This document shows positions 22,596-23,812 of a stretch of 23,812 nucleotides of DNA, one piece after another. This DNA is from DASUMF01 sp040510575 (GTDB lineage Bacteria > Actinomycetota > Acidimicrobiia > IMCC26256 > DASPTH01). The first letter of the stretch is position 1. The number at the start of each line of letters is the position of its first letter. The notes below the pieces were generated by a model that was given only the letters and a program-made list of their open reading frames with translations, did no database searches and was not told the DNA's origin. The stretch spans positions 1 through 23,812 of the forward strand of contig JBEVIU010000077.1 in the NCBI GenBank assembly GCA_040510575.1, read 5' to 3'. The position numbers were made by a program, and so were the translations under genes.

Positions 22596-23323
22596 TCGCC
22601 GCGAAACGTCGGTGAACGCTTGTCGAAGAACGCGGCGATCCCTTCGGCACGATCGGAGGTGGTCGAGAGCAGGAGGTTGAGATCCGACTCGACTCGATGA
22701 CCTTCGGCGATCGTGAGGTCGCGGCCGCGCTGCACTGCGTCGCGCGCCGCGGCCTGCGCACGCGGTGCACCGGCAGCGAGACGCGCGGCCAGTGCCTCAG
22801 CGTGCGCGACGGGGTCGGCGACCCGGATCGCCGCGCCACTGCGCTCGAGCGCGTCGGCGTCGAGCTCCTCACCCATCACGAGCGCCCGGAGCGCCACGGC
22901 CACCCCGGCAACCCGGGTGAGGCGCTGGGTGCCACCCCAGCACGGCAACTCACCGTGTTCGACCTCCGGAAGTTGCAGCGTTGCGTGGGCGCCGATCACC
23001 CGGACGTCGGCGGCGAGCAACACCTCGGCGCCGGCGCCGACCGCGGCACCGTCCCACACCGCGATGGTTGGAGCCGGAAAGGACGCGACGATCGCGGCCG
23101 GGTCGCGCAAACCCGCGGGAGTGGCCGGTCGAGGCTCACGGCACCCCGCGCCGCTGCGGGCGTCGAGCAACAGCGCTCGCGGCGCGGCGGCGAGCAACGC
23201 CTCGAGGTCGGCGACGAGGCGGGCGCCGTCACCACTCGTGATGTCGCCCAACGCGCCCGGCGCGAGGTTGACGACCGCGACCGAGGTCACGGTCGGATCG
23301 TCGCCGCGGTCAGGGGGCGACAC
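22592..23323 (-). CDS. enoyl-CoA hydratase/isomerase family protein
   Basis: 243-residue crotonase. AVGAGAEVLLAADVRVIGAHATLQLPEVEHG contains both catalytic glutamates at the 20-residue spacing, followed by LPCWGGTQRLTRVAG and the C-terminal helix ending EGIAAFFDKRSPTFRG, a classic hydratase end. The first oxyanion segment is degenerate: where ADL is usual the chain reads LDARSGAGCREP, so it may have altered activity. Start GTG 23323 overlaps the reductase gene by 14 bases; GTG 23290 is also possible. Confidence 0.83.
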   Translation of the reverse strand: MSPPDRGDDPTVTSVAVVNLAPGALGDITSGDGARLVADLEALLAAAPRALLLDARSGAGCREPRPATPAGLRDPAAIVASFPAPTIAVWDGAAVGAGAEVLLAADVRVIGAHATLQLPEVEHGELPCWGGTQRLTRVAGVAVALRALVMGEELDADALERSGAAIRVADPVAHAEALAARLAAGAPRAQAAARDAVQRGRDLTIAEGHRVESDLNLLLSTTSDRAEGIAAFFDKRSPTFRGE

Positions 23324-23812
23324 GCGCGAGCTCGCTCACCTCGGCACGCTCCGCATCGCTCAGCGCCCACGCCTCCGTGGCGGCCGCGTTGGAGCGCACC
23401 TGCTCGGGCGTCGTCGCACCGGCGATGACGCTCGCCACCGACGGGCACCCGGCCAGCCACGAGAGCGCGAGCTCGGTGATCGTGTGACCGTGCGCGGTCG
23501 CGTACGTGTCGAGCCGCTCGACCACGTCGAGCTTCTGATCGTCGAGGAACATGCTTGCTCGGTCACCCCACGCGGCGAGACGCGTGCCTTCGGGCGCTGC
23601 TTCGCCGCGCTTGTACTTGCCGGTGAGCACACCGCTCGCCAACGGGAAGTAGGGCATGAGCGTGATGCCGAGCCGTTCGATCGCGGGGAGCGCGTCGTCC
23701 GCGGCCGCCCGGGCGTGGCGGGGGGAGTTGTTATGCACGTTGACGAACGGACGAAGGGCGTGCTCGGCTGCCACCGCGGGCGCCCCCGGGAGCTCAGCCG
23801 CGGGGAACGTCG
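23310..23812 (-). CDS. aldo/keto reductase, C-terminal part (cut by window)
   Basis: The frame stays open to the window edge, so the N-terminus with the catalytic Asp/Tyr/Lys is outside. Visible: FVNVHNNSPRHARAAADDALPA, the cofactor strand GITLMPYFPLASGVLTGKYKRGEAAPEGTRL, and LALSWLAGCPSVASVIAGATTPEQVRSNAAA, which carries the NADPH-binding motif of Kvbeta/YghZ-like aldo/keto reductases. It is the most upstream visible gene of the minus-strand operon. Confidence 0.88.
   Translation of the reverse strand, partial: TFPAAELPGAPAVAAEHALRPFVNVHNNSPRHARAAADDALPAIERLGITLMPYFPLASGVLTGKYKRGEAAPEGTRLAAWGDRASMFLDDQKLDVVERLDTYATAHGHTITELALSWLAGCPSVASVIAGATTPEQVRSNAAATEAWALSDAERAEVSELARVAP

Noticed and set aside
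1..23812. Prophage, defence island, biosynthetic cluster or recent horizontal transfer
   Set aside because: No integrase, transposase, tRNA-adjacent repeat, nuclease or synthase gene is seen and base composition looks uniform throughout.

Overview
The window is very GC-rich and densely coded. Genes overlap through ATGA/GTGA junctions, and promoters have actinobacterial TANNNT -10 boxes. Protein content (F420-type luciferase-like oxidoreductase, family III CoA-transferase, many acyl-CoA genes, MGDG-synthase-like glycosyltransferase) points to Actinomycetota. An Acidimicrobiia-like lineage is my best guess, but no rRNA or marker gene is present to prove it. I find 26 protein genes (the first and last cut by the window edges), one TPP riboswitch, several promoters, one dispersed repeat, one in-gene tandem repeat and a few hairpins. 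There is no tRNA, rRNA, IS element, integrase or CRISPR array. No gene-free stretch exceeds 300 bases.

Layout. 1-2307: a secreted YVTN-type beta-propeller protein faces a Leu/Val-type amino-acid dehydrogenase. 2376-2963: a histidine phosphatase, divergent from the thiamine operon. 2982-7479: promoter, TPP riboswitch, thiamine pyrophosphokinase, then the thiamine ABC transporter (binding protein, fused permease, ATPase). Thiamine uptake and its conversion to TPP are therefore under one TPP-sensing leader. 7543-9927: an OmpR-type response regulator, a histidine kinase with almost no extracellular loop, and ribB.

9998-11720: an unknown 81-residue protein coupled to a cupin, a membrane-anchored unknown protein, and a small CxxC protein. 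11850-13951: an ACAD10/11-like acyl-CoA dehydrogenase overlapping a luciferase-like F420 oxidoreductase. 13962-16450: an envelope pair, a glycosyltransferase fused to what looks like a catalytically dead NodB domain, followed by an intact NodB polysaccharide deacetylase. 16575-20261: a membrane ABC1/UbiB-type kinase downstream of an acyl-CoA ligase. 20342-23812: a tightly overlapping minus-strand operon of aldo/keto reductase, enoyl-CoA hydratase, an unusual CoA-transferase III protein, a second enoyl-CoA hydratase and a flavin reductase; this looks like catabolism of an acyl-CoA substrate.

Most unusual points. (1) A ~60-bp promoter module is present twice, 8.3 kb apart, each copy ending in a -10 box placed for leaderless translation. 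(2) The same leaderless layout recurs at up to six genes. (3) The CoA-transferase appears to have its halves in swapped order. (4) A pseudo-deacetylase domain is fused to a glycosyltransferase and sits directly upstream of the real deacetylase. (5) A 12-bp tandem repeat lies in the regulatory domain of the thiamine ABC ATPase.
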